Of a stretch of 64,000 nucleotides of DNA, positions 33,678 to 46,800 are shown piece after piece. Where the stretch lies: NCBI RefSeq assembly GCF_011745365.1, contig NW_024468911.1:4768759-4832758 (forward strand), in the 5' to 3' direction. A program made the translations under genes and the position numbers. The stretch's first letter is position 1. Each line of letters begins with the position of its first letter. This stretch comes from Cryphonectria parasitica EP155. Its lineage: Eukaryota; Ascomycota; Sordariomycetes; Diaporthales; Cryphonectriaceae. The notes beneath the pieces are model-generated. The model saw only the letters and a program-made list of their open reading frames with translations, searched no databases and was not told where the DNA came from.

Positions 33678-36114
33678 TCTCCCTCTCTTGACCTCTCTCA
33701 GCGGTGGTGAAGAGAGAGGGGGGGGGGGGGAGAGGGGTGGACGAAAAGAAAGAAGGCGGCCCTATCGCGCACTGCAGCGTGGCGGCATCATCTTCCCAAC
33801 GGCTGGAGTGAAATTGTGTGTGTGCGTGTGTGTGCGAGAGAGAGAGTTGGTGGTTGACTGTTGAGATATGGGGGCGAGGGCGAAGTCGAGGATGAGATGA
33901 TTTCGTTGCAGAGAGCCATTGACCCGAGCCCCAAGGTTAGGTCGGATGAGATCAGCGCAGGTCAGGTCGGTTCCAGGTCCAGGTCAAGGTCCAGGCCCAG
34001 AAGGTCGAGGTCGATCTCATGTGGACAAAACGGACAGACAGACTTGGACAACAAACGCGAGGCGTTGACTTGCTGCTGCTATCGCTGCTGCTGGTGTCGT
34101 GCTTTGACCAGCATGCGCCACATCCGAACCTGGTTCTCGCCTCCACGTTTGCCGCAGATCAACGGAGATTCGGAATCAACAGATCGTGCTATGTATGTAA
34201 TCTGGTGGCGAGTCTGTTCCTCTTGTTCGTTTTTCTCCCTTTCTTCTTGAGGTCCTGGCCAGGGGTCTGTACTTATGTAGGTCGGGCCGAGGGAAGAGGA
34301 GGCGGAGGAGGAGGGGCAAGTGGAGGAGGCGTGGGTATATGGAAAGATGGAGAAGATGTATGTATAATGTAAATGTATGAGAGTAGTAGTGATCGTAGTA
34401 GTAGTAGTAGTAGTAGCAGCAGTAGTGTGTCTGACTCTGTCTCTCTCTCTTTGATTGGGTCCAGGGAGATCGCACCAACAAAAGGCTTGCAAATTGCTTT
34501 GGCCAGAGAGGACGAAAGGGTAAGTAGGGAGGGGTACAACCAGACGAGGTGTGGATCAAATTATTTTTTTTCTTCTTCCTCCTTCTTCGTTCCCTTCCCT
34601 CTGGATGGATGGAATTGGGTCTTTCCCCTCTCGAGGAACGAGCAGGTGATGTTTCGACCACGTAACAAGGTGTTAATGTACCCGCAGCGGCAGGGCGAGC
34701 GGCGGAGGAGGTGGGCGGCGCTAATCGGGGCCAAAAATGGGGCCAGGACACCTCACGATGCTTGCGAAGCTTGCCAGCGAACAAAGGAGGGGGGCTAGAT
34801 GCATGTGAGGAGGGGAAGGGGTGGTGTGTTATTTATTTTGTTGGTAGAAATGGGACTGTGTGGTAAGATAAGTTTTGGGTGAGGCGAGGTAGAGGTGGAG
34901 GTGACGAGACGAGGACGATGGCATTGAGGGGGGCGATTGGTCATTTCTCTCCTTCCCTACTCTTCTCTTACACTTCTATTCCTTTCCCTCTGAACCCTTT
35001 GGATTCGAAAAGTGTTGAGCTCGGGGAAGAAAAGAAGAGCAAAACAACAAGGTGTATCGGGGAATGAATCGTCCTGGGTGGGTTGTTTTGTTGTGGTGCG
35101 TGTGTGTTTTTATTTTTATCGAGTTAGTAGGTCCGGCAAGTCGAGCTTTCCTGCTCTGGACCAGAGGTGTTTGTCATGGCAGTCGCCGTGGGCCACGGCC
35201 GGAACCGGCATGGCTGGGCGAGTAATTTAAGTGGGATTTCTGGGGACGCTGGACGCTGGACGCTTTCGTCAACCTGACCCGGCGCTACGGGGAATTTCTG
35301 TAACGATTCTTGTGGTTGGCAAGACCTCGGAGGTTTGATTATTATTATTATCATTTATCCTGGTGTTTCTACATCTTTTTTCCTCATTTCCAAGAAGTAG
35401 ATGCGGAAGTGGGCGGTGGAGGGAAGAGGAGACCAAAAAGGGAGAGAGAGGAAGAGGAAAGGAGAAGGGAAAAAAAGAAGGAAAGAAAAGAGAGAGAGAG
35501 GGAAAGAGGTCGTCATAGGGGGAGAAAGTCCAAAAAAGTACTGAACGACTTTTCCTTTCATCTCGTACGGCAACCTTCGTTCTTTCCTTTTCTCTGTGCT
35601 TTCCCTGCCACCATAGTACGTATCACATATTTTGGTCCGGTACGTACTGTCGGTAGAACCGCACTGCTTACATAGTACAAGTATACTTATGCTGCCTGCT
35701 CATCATGGCCGCCAAGTACCAGGCCCAGGTCCAAAGCCCACCCAACTTGAATGTTCCACGCCCTGTAGTATTCATGTACCATCCTTGCATTTGTAATGTA
35801 AGGGTCCAAGAGTTTGGTGACAGTATATTGTGTACGAAGTAGTAATCATGTACTATAGTAACTAGCATCCAGCCCAAACCCAAGTTGCGGTGTGTGCGTC
35901 GTTGGTGTTGTAACTTTGGGTTGGAGGGTTGGAAAACGTGGGACAGCAAGGCTATCCCGGCTGTCATGGTTATTCACGCATGGCGTCCAAGCTTCCTTTT
36001 TTCCCCTTCTTTTATTTCTTCTTTCGTTTTCTTTTGGCCCGCGAACCCCTCTCCGCTAATCTCACTAACCATACAGAGTACTAACTAGTACGTACAACCA
36101 CTCCTTCGATTTGT

Positions 36115-36134
36115 AAAAAAAAAAAAAAAAAAAA
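36115..36134. repeat. poly-A run (20 bp)
   Basis: Uninterrupted A run in intergenic DNA with no retroposon body beside it. Confidence 0.9.
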
Positions 36135-39100
36135 GACCTACTAAGGGAAAAGAGATAGTCCTGTTTACTATGGATCTGAGTAATTACAACGAGACGAAAG
36201 AAAAAAGACAGGATCCCCTTTCTTCATCTTCGGACTGGCTCCGTCTCGGCTGTTGGGCTCGGCCGCTGAAAGGAGGGCGAAAATAAAAATAAAAATGAAT
36301 TGTCATCTTGTTCCCGTATGTGTGTGTGTGCGTGTGTGTGTGTCAAAATACGAGCAGCCACAGATGCAGAAAGACGGATAACTACTGCAGATGTGCATTG
36401 CTGATGCAGAGAATTGCATATCCTTTTTGGGTCGTTCATTGGGCCGACAACATGGGGCGGCTTGCACCCGCCCATGAACTCATTCCCCCACGATAATAAT
36501 CAATTTTACCATGGTACTTTCTCACAATTTAAGATCGAGACACGGGACATTCCGTACACATTACAAGGACAGGGGACACCACCACCTGAGACCACCCTCT
36601 CGTTCGTCCGCTTGCTGACGTATCGTATTCCTAGTGTATATTGACGCCGCCTGAAGTCCAGGGAAGAGGAACCAGAAGAAGAAAGAAGAGGAGAGGGGGG
36701 GGGGGAGATGATAAGAAAAAAAATGAGACGGAGAAAAGGACAGGCTAACATCAAAGCTTCAGCAAATAAGTATATACGTAACGACTGACTGACTGTTCTT
36801 GAGGAGGGGAGAGGGGGGCGTGTGTATGTGTGTAAGCCTTCCTTGTTCGAAAGGGTGTATTGGATGTGTGTGTGCCACCCTCGCTCGGCTCGGACTGGTG
36901 TTGCCACGGACGGCCACATCACTCTTAGTATTCTCTTGTTCCTTTGGTGCTGCTTCTTCTTCTTCCACCGGTCGCCTCGTTTTAACCTAGTCAAACGGTC
37001 GATCCCGTAGCCCCCAAGGGGGGGGGGGCCGACATACCATTCCAACTAGCCCAATCATCCTTACTTTAAAACACACCCTACTTCTTTTTACCGTGCACCT
37101 ACTACTATGATACTAACTTGCCATCCTCTTTCGTCTTCCTCCTCTTCCTCCCGCCGCCGCCGCACGCCCACAGGCACGGTTATGCCTGCCACGGGGTTGA
37201 AGGACACCACCCTTGTATTTTAAAAGAAGAAAATAATGCTGCTACTAATCATGAAAACGGGCGGTGAAGCCCCGCGTACCAGGCCTTTCCCGGCACAATA
37301 GATAAGAAACCAGCACCGATCATCGAAACCCAGCTGCTCGAAACAGGGCTCTTTGGCCGGTTCGCCGTCGCCGAACCCTACCACCCCTCTTCCCAAAACG
37401 TAAACGACTACTGTTCTTGCTTATAGGCCGCATGGCATATATCGTCGACCTCACCGACCGAGCTGCAGGCATTGAGAATGATAGACTGGATGAAAAGAGG
37501 CAGAACCAACCAACCAACCACCCCCGGAAGGCTCTTATCTCCCAGCTAGGCGGTGACAGGAAGCAGGTTTTAGAGTCCAGGACGAGGATCCCCCGTAGTT
37601 ATTCTTCTTGTTATTGTTGTTGTTGTTGTTATTCTTCTTCTTCTTTTTCCCTTTTCAACGATACAAAATGGGTCTTCCTACCGGGGGTGTGGCACCCATG
37701 ACGCGCCATCAGCTGCTGCTGCTGCTGCCATCATGCACAAACAGAGGAAAAGAGTGACAAAGATAGACGAGAAAGATGCAGTGACACCATGACCTGACAT
37801 GAGACGGCAACAGTCGTCAAGTATGGCCAGTCCGCCGAGCCCTTGTAAGCGAATCTAATGCAATGCAGGCGACTGTCACCTATCACCTCGACGCGAGTGG
37901 TTGGTTCCATGTCTCCCTCTCGAATTTTTAATTTTTTTTGTGTGCAGAGATGCAGCCATGCAGTCATTCGGGGCTAGTAAGGTCTTTCGGAGGGGGGGGG
38001 GGGGGGATTGGGTTACACCACCATCTTGGTTCTCTTTTCTTCTGTTCAACGGCCGAGACCGCTGCTTTTTCTTTTTCTTCTTCATTTCTTTAAGTATCTT
38101 TACCGCCCTAGCTAGCATTTAGTGTGTGTTGACACACGGCAGGACGAACACCATCGTCGTCACCACTACTACCACAAAATTATTACGACCTCATCATCCT
38201 CCACAACCGACCACCAACTCCTCTCCACACACCCAGACCCCCCAGCCATCTTTACTAGAAAGGATCCCTAGCCTAGACAGGCACATTCCTCTACTATTGT
38301 ATTGATCATAGTATCTTACTATAGTAGCTAACTTTTCGGCGGCCCCGGCGGGCCATGGACCCCTCCCCTCCCAAAGCTGGGGAGGACCCGGTATCCGAGG
38401 CGCCCCAGCAAAGATGTGGCCCCATATCCACTTCCCTTTCTAGAATGCCGGATCACCAAGACCGGTGGAATTTTCCCTCGGTAGAACCACACACGCAGAG
38501 AGAGAGAGAGATTCCTGGGGCGGAAAGCCTTCAGTCGCCGGTCCACCGTTTACTGCAGCAAGCCTTACATTCTCTTTCCTTCTCTACATGTCCACCTCCA
38601 GCCAGTATCTTCCTTGGTCCTGTACTGCTCGCTTTGGGAGGACCTTCCACCGCTTAGATGCATGAACCCAGGATCAGGGTGAAAGACAGGCGCAGATGCC
38701 CAGGACCATGGAACCAGCTTGGGCATCGAGAGTGTTGACATGCATTAGGTTCTGAAATCCTCCCTCCTCCTCTGCATACCACACTGATCGTGGGTATTAT
38801 GTAGTACCAATGCTGCCAGTGCTAGATGGCCACTGAATTAGCCGACACATATACACCTCTACATTGAGTATACGATGTAGGATAGTAGATATGGTTCACG
38901 CTACGCAAGAAAAAGGCGGGAAAGAAGAGAAAGGGACAGGAAAATCGAGCACAAGCCCATGATGACATTGCAGGGGAGCCTTGAAAAGGAAAAGGGAGTC
39001 ATCCGAATGTCGGCCTATAGATGTCGTCCTATGGCAACTTTAGATGCTGACCTCGTTCTCACTTTTCCCCCCTTGTTACATTACAAGGCCAAGGAAGCCT

Positions 39101-40295
39101 GTGCGGCTTGGGAGACAAAGACAAGACCATTATTCCCGGTGAAGGATGGGGGGGGCAATCACTCTTACAGCAATTGCAGCACGTTGACTCACCAAAAGAA
39201 GAATTGGCCCAGGAACAGACCCTTGATGTTTATTTTGATATGCCTGCCCACCCAGCCTCGCTCCCATAAAAGAGGACGGGCGATCTTCGGAATCCTCGTC
39301 TGGTGGTCGTCGATCTTGCGGCCTGACCTGCCGTGAGGGGCAACGCGCATTCCCATTAACCACCCTGTCGAGATCGACCCCCAGGATGGAAGGATGGAAC
39401 TGAAGGACAGGACAAAAGGGAGAGTGGGAAAGAAGATCTGTTCTTGGGCGGGTTTTGTTTGACTGACTGACTGACTGACTGACCGATTGGGCTTTTCGTT
39501 GCAAACAAGACAAACTGGACCGGTCTGGCCGGCTTTCCCGGGGGCGTCGTCAGACCGAGGGTCACGACTGTACATAGACATGGATGAGAGGAAAGGCGAC
39601 CAAGGCAGGCAAGTAAGTCAGGACGGAACCTGTACTGGATCGTAAAAGTCGAAAAGCAGTCATGCATAGACTCCATGTCCGTACCGATACATCTGCCGCT
39701 TCTCCCGTATCAACGTGACCTCACACCGCCCATCCTCGGGTGTGGCGGATGAAAGGACATCTCTTCTGGTCTTTTACGCTTTCTCTCAAACTGGTCATCC
39801 TGCGCCCGGGATGCGAAAACGGCTCGGGCCTGTCCGTGGTGTTCTAGGTACTAAGTAGGTGAGGTCAGGCTCCAAGTTTGGTCACGTTGGGGGCTTTGCA
39901 GGGCAAGACACAGAGGTCACAGCCCCCCTGGCCCCCTCTTCTCAAGCCGTCCAGTCTGTCCATTGAGAGCACGAGATTCCGGAGCGGTCGATGGGGAGAA
40001 AAGGGGAAGGGAGAGGGGGGGGGGGGGGAGGGGCAAGCAAGATCACCAATAGTGCTCTCTTCTCAGCAAAGGACCTATAATCTTACGTCATCTCACATGC
40101 TCGTTGAGGGTGTCTGGTCCCAGATGCTCGGTCAACAAAGAGGAAGAAGACGGAGGGAAGAGACGGAGGGAAGCCTCGTCATTCTCATTATCGAGCATAC
40201 GAGATTGGGTTAGATGTGCTCATTCGGAGGTGCGCGGTTCAGGAGCCAAAAAGACCACGGGGCGGGCCAGTCACTCCCCTTCAATCTTGCCAGCA

Positions 40296-40331
<36 letters not shown>
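40296..40331. repeat. (CA)n microsatellite
   Basis: About 18 CA units in intergenic DNA downstream of the zinc transporter gene. Confidence 0.9.
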
Positions 40332-40333
<2 letters not shown>

Positions 40334-40686
40334 TACCACGATGCGCATGTCAAGAAGGCGCGGGATGTTGCTCTTCCGGGTCGTCGCCAACGCCAACAAT
40401 GTGCGACGACGCCCCATCTCCCCTCCTCTTTCTTCTAGCCGAGGACGTCCCGCACCCGCTCGGTCGGCCTCGCCCGGTCCAGTCGGAGAGCTCGTTTGTG
40501 CCTCGACCCGCGTGAATGCTCCCCTGTGTTCCCATCCTGTGTAGCTCTCTTTTCTAGGCAAGGGGTAATGATGCAGGTCGGTGACACTCGCGACGGACGG
40601 AATCGTCTCGTTCCGAAGCCGTGCAATGGGAACATGGAACGCATCCTCTCAGAGCTTGCATGCTGCCCTCCACCCCAAACACAGCC

Positions 40687-41504
40687 TCAGGAGGGCTCAA
40701 TCTTGGTGCAGCACATCAGGTCCTGACAAAGACTGCCGCAGACGATCTGGCACGACTCTGGGTCCAGCCTCCTCCGCCTAAGAGAAGAGCCAGTGCTCCC
40801 GCTGCCGCTGTCGTTTTCTGAGACGTTATCAGACACTGTCACCGTGGTTCTTGTCGTCCTTGTAGTCAAAGTCTCGGGCTGTAACGTCGCCGAGTGGATA
40901 CCGTAGGCGTGCAGACACTCGTTGACCGTCCGAGCCTTCTCTAGAAAGCTGTCCATGGACGGGTCCGAGACAACAACGTGGGCAGAGGCGATGGCCTTCT
41001 GCTGGTCTAGACGCCAGATGTGCAGCTCGTGGACGGATTCTATGCCGGGGATCTAGTGCATGTTAGCAGCCCATCAGTTGCGGAAGAGATGAAAGAAAAG
41101 CAAACGAGACCACAGTAGTAGTAAGACGGCACCTGTTCAAGATCGTGCTTCACATCGTCAATCTCCACGCCACGCGGCGCGCTCTGCAGCAAGATATTCC
41201 CGCTATTCCTGGTGAGCGGGATGGCCCCGAAGAAGATCATGAAAGCGATGAAGGTACTCGCGGCTGGGTCTGCGTAGAAGCGCCGCGGGTCGCTGGTCTG
41301 CCAGATGATGACGGCGGCCACGATCACGCCGATGTTGTTGATGGCGTCGCCAACGACGTGCACCAGGACGCCGAGCATGCCTAGGTCGCGGCCAGGCCTC
41401 TTGAGCTGGGCGACGTTGTGGCGATGCTGTGCGTGTGCGTGAAAGGGCTGCTTAACAAAATACGCAAGGAGATGTTAGCTTTTGCAGGGAACTTATCCAT
41501 CTCT

Positions 41505-41565
<61 letters not shown>

Positions 41566-42503
41566 CTTCTTCCTCTTCTTCTTTCTTCTTTGTTCCCTTC
41601 TCTAGAGAGGCACTCACAAGACTGTCATTGCTGGCGCTATCGACTGGAATTGGCCCAGTATCCACAGCTTCCGCTTCTGTGTGATTGTGATCATGATCGT
41701 GTGAGTGATCATGGCCATGATGCTCTGGCGGTGGGAGCCTGGTCAGCAAGAGCAACAGCTTCATTTCCCCGGCATGCCATCACCCACAGCGGGGTTGCTC
41801 ACCGTGTACAAAGGCCGCACTGAGGACATTCAGCCCGAGGCCGACACAGCCAATGATCAAGACCAGCTTGGGATCCTCTATGACTGTGGGAAAGTCATAC
41901 CAGTCAGTTTTTTGAAACACACACTCGTCACTTTCCATACACGAAAGACTCACCTTCGACCTTGATAAACCTCTGGATGGACTGCAACAGAATGCTGATG
42001 CCGAGGGCGAGGAGAAAGACGCCATTGAAGAAGGCACCTAGGAGACGAGCCCTCTGCCAGCCAAAGGAGAGATCTTGGCGGGCTTCTGCCCTCTCTGAGA
42101 TCTGTGACAAGACGTGTGATCAGCACTGGAGGGTGGTCTGTAACACACCAAGGGCCACCGAGGGAGGTGTGTGCTCACTATCTGAGCTGTCAGAGCAACG
42201 ACGAAGCTGACGAGGTCGTTGAGCTTTACCAGGTGATCAATTAGCATGGACTGTTGGGAGAGTAAAAGTGGTCGAGAAGATGGCCTCACATAGTGAAAAG
42301 CATCAGCAAGCAGAGCAAGCGATGAGGTTTTAAAGGCCACTGTGGAGTAGAGAAAATATTAGTCCTAATGAAAGAGCAGTCCATTTATACAACACCTGAC
42401 TTATGTCACCATCATACGTACCTGTGATCTCGGCGACGAAGAAGCACAGCGAAATGGTGATGGTGATGGTAAGGCGGGTCTTTCGACCCAGTCCTAATGC
42501 CAT
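40687..42503 (-). CDS. ZRC1: CDF-family zinc transporter (Zrc1/Cot1-like, vacuolar)
   Basis: Zn2+/H+ antiporter moving zinc into the vacuole, by similarity to yeast Zrc1/Cot1. Eight exons: 42422-42503, 42290-42339, 42179-42223, 41954-42101, 41803-41883, 41618-41724, 41133-41447, 40687-41052, giving 397 residues with all phases consistent. Six TMs are recognisable. Both metal-site HxxxD motifs are present: ADAFHYLNDLVSF in TM2 and HVVGDAINNIGVI in TM5. The TM4-TM5 loop is His-rich (HEHHGHDHSHDHDHNH, later HAHAQHRHN), as in Zrc1. The C-terminal cytosolic domain (IESVHELHIWRLDQQKAIASAHVVV) is typical. Exon 3 must start at 42223 to keep HxxxD; the CAG at 42251-42253 would insert nine residues. 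Intron 6 holds a long CT microsatellite. Confidence 0.92.
41510..41561. repeat. (TC)n microsatellite in zinc-transporter intron 6
   Basis: About 26 TC units inside the intron between exons 6 and 7. On the coding strand it reads as a purine (GA) tract, followed about 65 nt later by the 3' splice site at 41448. Confidence 0.9.
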
Positions 42504-43880
42504 CGTTTTTCTGCTATTCTTGACAGGTAGGATGTTCTACTCGTTCATGTGTTCGTTCGTGCGTTCGTGCGTAGATTGGTGAGAGGATTCAGCGAAAACA
42601 GGGGCAAGTGAGCACCGTCATAGACTGATGGTACTTGGAATACCTGGGTAGGCAAGAGACCGTAGCAAGTCTCCCTTGTCTCAGTTGTATATTCATATAT
42701 ATCAAGGAGGCGTTGAATCAGTACGTAATGTGTATAAGCCAGAAGCACTTGAAGAATCGGGTTCAAGTCAAAAGTAAGCATGTGGATATGAAATTGACTC
42801 CGATCCAACCTTGCTGGGGGCGAGTCTCGTCATCAAAACGTGTTACGCAGTGAAAAGAGAGGGTGAGGGTGAGGGAGAGAGGAAAAGAAAAGGCAATCTG
42901 TAACAGAAAACGTTGAAACCCCAGGCGAGACATGGCTGTGGACAACGAAATGATGTACTTCTGGATCCAAAGTGACACGAGAAGAGGGGGGGAAGGGAAT
43001 GATCCACAGGCTTGGTTGGCTCGACAGGGGATGAGATGGCATGAACAAGACAAAAGACATAAAAGAGCGTACAGCCAGCCACTGCTTGACACACACTTGA
43101 CATGATATGATGTGGACAGGGTCAATGGTTGGTTGACGGCATACCTTCACTCTTTGTTGCCCTGTGCTCAAGTGTTTACAACCACTCCTTAGGCGAGATG
43201 TAAGGTGAGGGCCACCAAACAATATACCGATATGATATATCGTGACTGGTGCTGACTGCACCCTTACCTGGCACACCAGGTCTGCAAATATGTCAGAGAA
43301 GAATAACCTTGGTGTGGAATGCGAAATAAGCTGGTGGTTGAACAATTTGTCGTAGAGAGAGCAAAGAAAGGACGACAGACTTGCCGAGAGTCACATACAG
43401 TACTTACAGCCAGCACAAAACGCCGAGAGTCCAGTATGCGTACTACCAAATAGGCTACCAGGCACCTGGGGTACTACTGTGGTAGCTCAGAGCTATCGTA
43501 GAGAGGGTGGGAGGGGCATCGCGCCAGGCCCAATTCGTTAGGCGGTGGGCCAGGGTACTTAGGGAACTAGTATAATTCTGCCCACCTGCATATGCGCATC
43601 GTTTACATTTTGGGATAGTTGCTCTCTTCATGTGCCCTTCCCGAGAACATTGCTTTTGAAATCAAACTTCCTCGACAATTTCCACGGCCTGCTTCAGAGA
43701 GGCTCTGGTAGGCGGTGGCATAGACAACAGACATGATGCAATCAATCACTTAACAAGCAGCACCTCGCATTGCCATCGCCATCGTCATTGTATCCTATAG
43801 CATTCGCAGCCAGGCCACCCTCGTCGTCACTCGTGATCGTCGTCGTCCTCCTCCTCGTCGTCCTTCTCCATGTCCTCACG
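42504..43880. promoter_or_regulatory. divergent promoter region, zinc transporter / IML1
   Basis: 1.38 kb between divergent starts. Overlapping antisense frames here (for example 42833-43345) lack domains. Presumed to contain both promoters and 5' UTRs. No metal-response site is claimed. Confidence 0.5.
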
Positions 43881-46800
43881 ATGCCCTCCTCGTCAATGCG
43901 ACGGCCGAATTGGTCGCATCTGCGCCAATTGAGCCGGACCAGCCTGGACAAGCTGGCCTTGGAGCCTCCACGGTCCCCAGACACCGCCTCCAGCAGCTCG
44001 ACCCTCCGCGTGGACAGCCAGGGCCAAGGTCAGGCTCAGGGCCATGCCGCCTCTGTCACCAGTAGTGCTCGAGAGGAGACAGCGCACGGCAGCAGCGCCC
44101 GCCGAAAGTGCACCGTCACCGTCAATGAGTCATTCGCCCGCGACGAGATCCTGCTCAACCTCGATCTGTTCGGCAGCGACTTCAGGCCCGGCATGCTGGT
44201 CTCCCTCGACATCCTGAGACCCGACATCTCCTCGTCCTCCTCCTCCAAGCTGCAGTCCACCGCGTCCAGAAGGCTAGCCGCCCTCGACGCCGCTGCCAGG
44301 AATGGTGCCGCTGACCCGGGCCAGCCTGCGGGTCGGTACATCTTCGTCGTCAAGGACATGGCCAAGGAGCTCAAGATCAGATACCCCCACGTCGAGCTAT
44401 ACGTCGCCAAGCACATTGCCGATGTCTTTGGCATGAAGAAGGGCTCTCAGGTCATACTGGCACCGGTAGGTTCTGACCAGCTTGATCTCTTTTCTTCTTT
44501 GACCTCTCGTCTTGTGTTTTGTGCTGTCTAATCCAGCTGATGGTCTTCTCACTGCCGCTAACGTCGTGTTCTTATGTGCTGCAGGTTGACGAGAATAATC
44601 CGGCTGTCGAGGCTTCCCACGTCGAGCTGACCTTCAAGGACCAGTACCTCTCGCGCGCCGACATGTGGAGGATTGCTGTAGGAGAACTGGCCGATCGTAC
44701 CGTGTACAAAGGGCAGATGATGCTGTTCATGGGTACCGTCAAGGCCCAAATCTCGGCTGTTTTTGTTGATGGTCGCAAGGTCCACTCAGCCTTCTTTGGC
44801 AAGAACACCAAGCCCATCTTCCGCAGCGAGTCTGCCCGATACGTACTCTTCATCCAAATGGCCAGGGAGATGTGGGACTTTGACTCGGACGACTCGGGCG
44901 ATATCATGTTTAACAAGGTCGTCAACGGCTTCCTGCCCGCTCTCTTCAGCAAGTGGGCAGAGCTCAAGGTCAAGCACCTGGTCACCGTGGTGCTGTTTGC
45001 AAGGGTCGAGTACGATACGGGCCTCACAGCCGAGCTCGGCAACGCCACGTTCCAGAACGACTACTACACAGGCGTTCAGGACTCTGGTGACAAGCGGCCA
45101 TACAAGGACTTCTACCGCGTCGTCGTGAGCGAGATGGGGAGCGGCGAGTGGACCACGATACTCTACCAGCTGAAGAAGGAATTCAACTACTTCCGCCGGG
45201 ACATCAGCATCCACCACCTCAAGGCAATGAACTCCATACCGAGCCTCTCCGAGGAGCCATCTTCCGTCAAGACGGGGCCTACAAATCGCATCAAGGCCGA
45301 GTCATCACGAGCTCTGTATGGAAACGTACTGGAGGCCATTAACCTTGCATCTTCCCTGTTCGCCCACGACTATATCGACAGAGACCTCATGCGCACTGGG
45401 ATCTCCATCGTCGTCATTACACCTGGCTCAGGTGTCTTTGAGGTCGAGTACGAGACTCTGAGGCGGACAACCGAGGCTCTTGTCGGGAACGGCATCGGCA
45501 TCGACCTGATCTGTGTACCAAAGATTCCCCTTCACTCTGTTCCCTTGTTCCGCTACCGCAATCCTGCCAGGGCAGATGGCCATACCTCCAGGTCCAGGCC
45601 GGGCTTCAGCTATGGGAGCACGCCCAAGCTCCCCACACCGCTGGGGAGCAGCTTCCAGAGCCTGTCCGGATCCTTCTCACCCAACCGCAGCAGTGATGTC
45701 ACGCGCCGGTCCGAGAACTTTGCGATGCGCCCCAACGATGTGTGGTGCTTTGCTCTGCCGCAGTGGCTGCACGTCTCCTACTGGACAGGCAGCTCCGCCA
45801 ATGCACTGTCGTTCAAGGGCATTGCGCTATCAGTCGCAGATCAGCCCAAAGAATCTCAGGATGATTTCAACGTCAGGTGTCGCATGTACGACCTCCAGAT
45901 GAGAAGCGTCCTGGAGACCAACGAGATCGAGACCGTGCCGTTGCACAGTGATCCCTTCTTCCCCCACGCCATCTTGCAGAACCTGTCACAAAAAGCTCGC
46001 CTTCATGATCTACGCGAGATTGCTTCGGTACCTTCCCAGAAGATACACGACCCGCTGCATGACACTGTCCTTGGGAACCAGAAATCAGCTGCCGACAGGC
46101 ATGCCAAGGCCGCGGAGAAGTCACTGTGGAAGCAACTGCAAGAGTTTGATGATGCGAGAGCAAAACTGGAAGTGTCGAGGCATCGACACCGGCCACCTCG
46201 GATCGTTCGAGATCTAGACGAGGGGGGGACGACGACGCCAAAACACGCTACGGACGACGCAACCGTCTACGGTACCTCTGCGGGCGATCGGAGGACCTCG
46301 TTTAGTAGTTCGGCAGTCCCCAACCCCTCTGGTCCGTCCCACCGGAAGATCCAAGAGGGCTCGACTGGGTTCTCCCACTCGAGAAAGAGCTCAGAGAGCA
46401 CTACTGAAAACCCCAAGGTGTCCATCCTGAAGGTTCCCAAATTCCTCCGCCAGATCAGCCTCGGGCAGAGAGGCTTTGGCATAGCAGCTCCACAGGCAGC
46501 TGTCGCCCAGGTCCAAGCCGAGCACGTGAGTGCGGTCAAGGATATGGCGCCTCCTCCTACGCCGACCGTGGCGAGCTCCAAAACGAGCGGCATGAAACTG
46601 AACCGTCCGACCACCCCACAGAGCCTATCTAGCAGCGGTTCGACACCGGCCAAGGAGCTCGGGCGCAGTACCCTCTTGGGCCCAGCTAGAGATTCTCGGT
46701 CAGAAACGCCCAGTCGGCCCATGTTCATCAAGAGCGCCCAGCCTTCCACAGACACTGTGCCGCAGGCGGTCAATGAATCTCTTGTATCGACCCTGCGGCC

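Larger units (their letters stand above)
33678..40686. other. 7-kb gene-poor interval
   Basis: No supported gene. The first about 2 kb (33.7-35.6 kb) is CT-rich on the LST4 strand and may be its promoter and a long 5' leader. It also has a (TAG)n tract near 34390, poly-A 36115-36134, poly-G runs near 37020 and 37995, and (CA)n at 40296-40331. All frames are short and lack domain patterns. A spliced or noncoding transcript cannot be excluded. Confidence 0.45.

Noticed and set aside
36115..36134. Poly-A run considered as a LINE/retroposon tail
   Set aside because: No reverse-transcriptase fragment, target-site duplication or repeat body beside it.
42755..42780. GGTTCAAGTC, like a tRNA B box
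   Set aside because: Flanks do not form a T-arm stem and no A box or acceptor stem could be paired upstream.
43770..43880. Upstream in-frame ATG for IML1 adding 37 residues
   Set aside because: The extension is a hydrophobic low-complexity stretch (Val/Leu run) not expected at the N-terminus of Iml1; the 43881 start is preferred.
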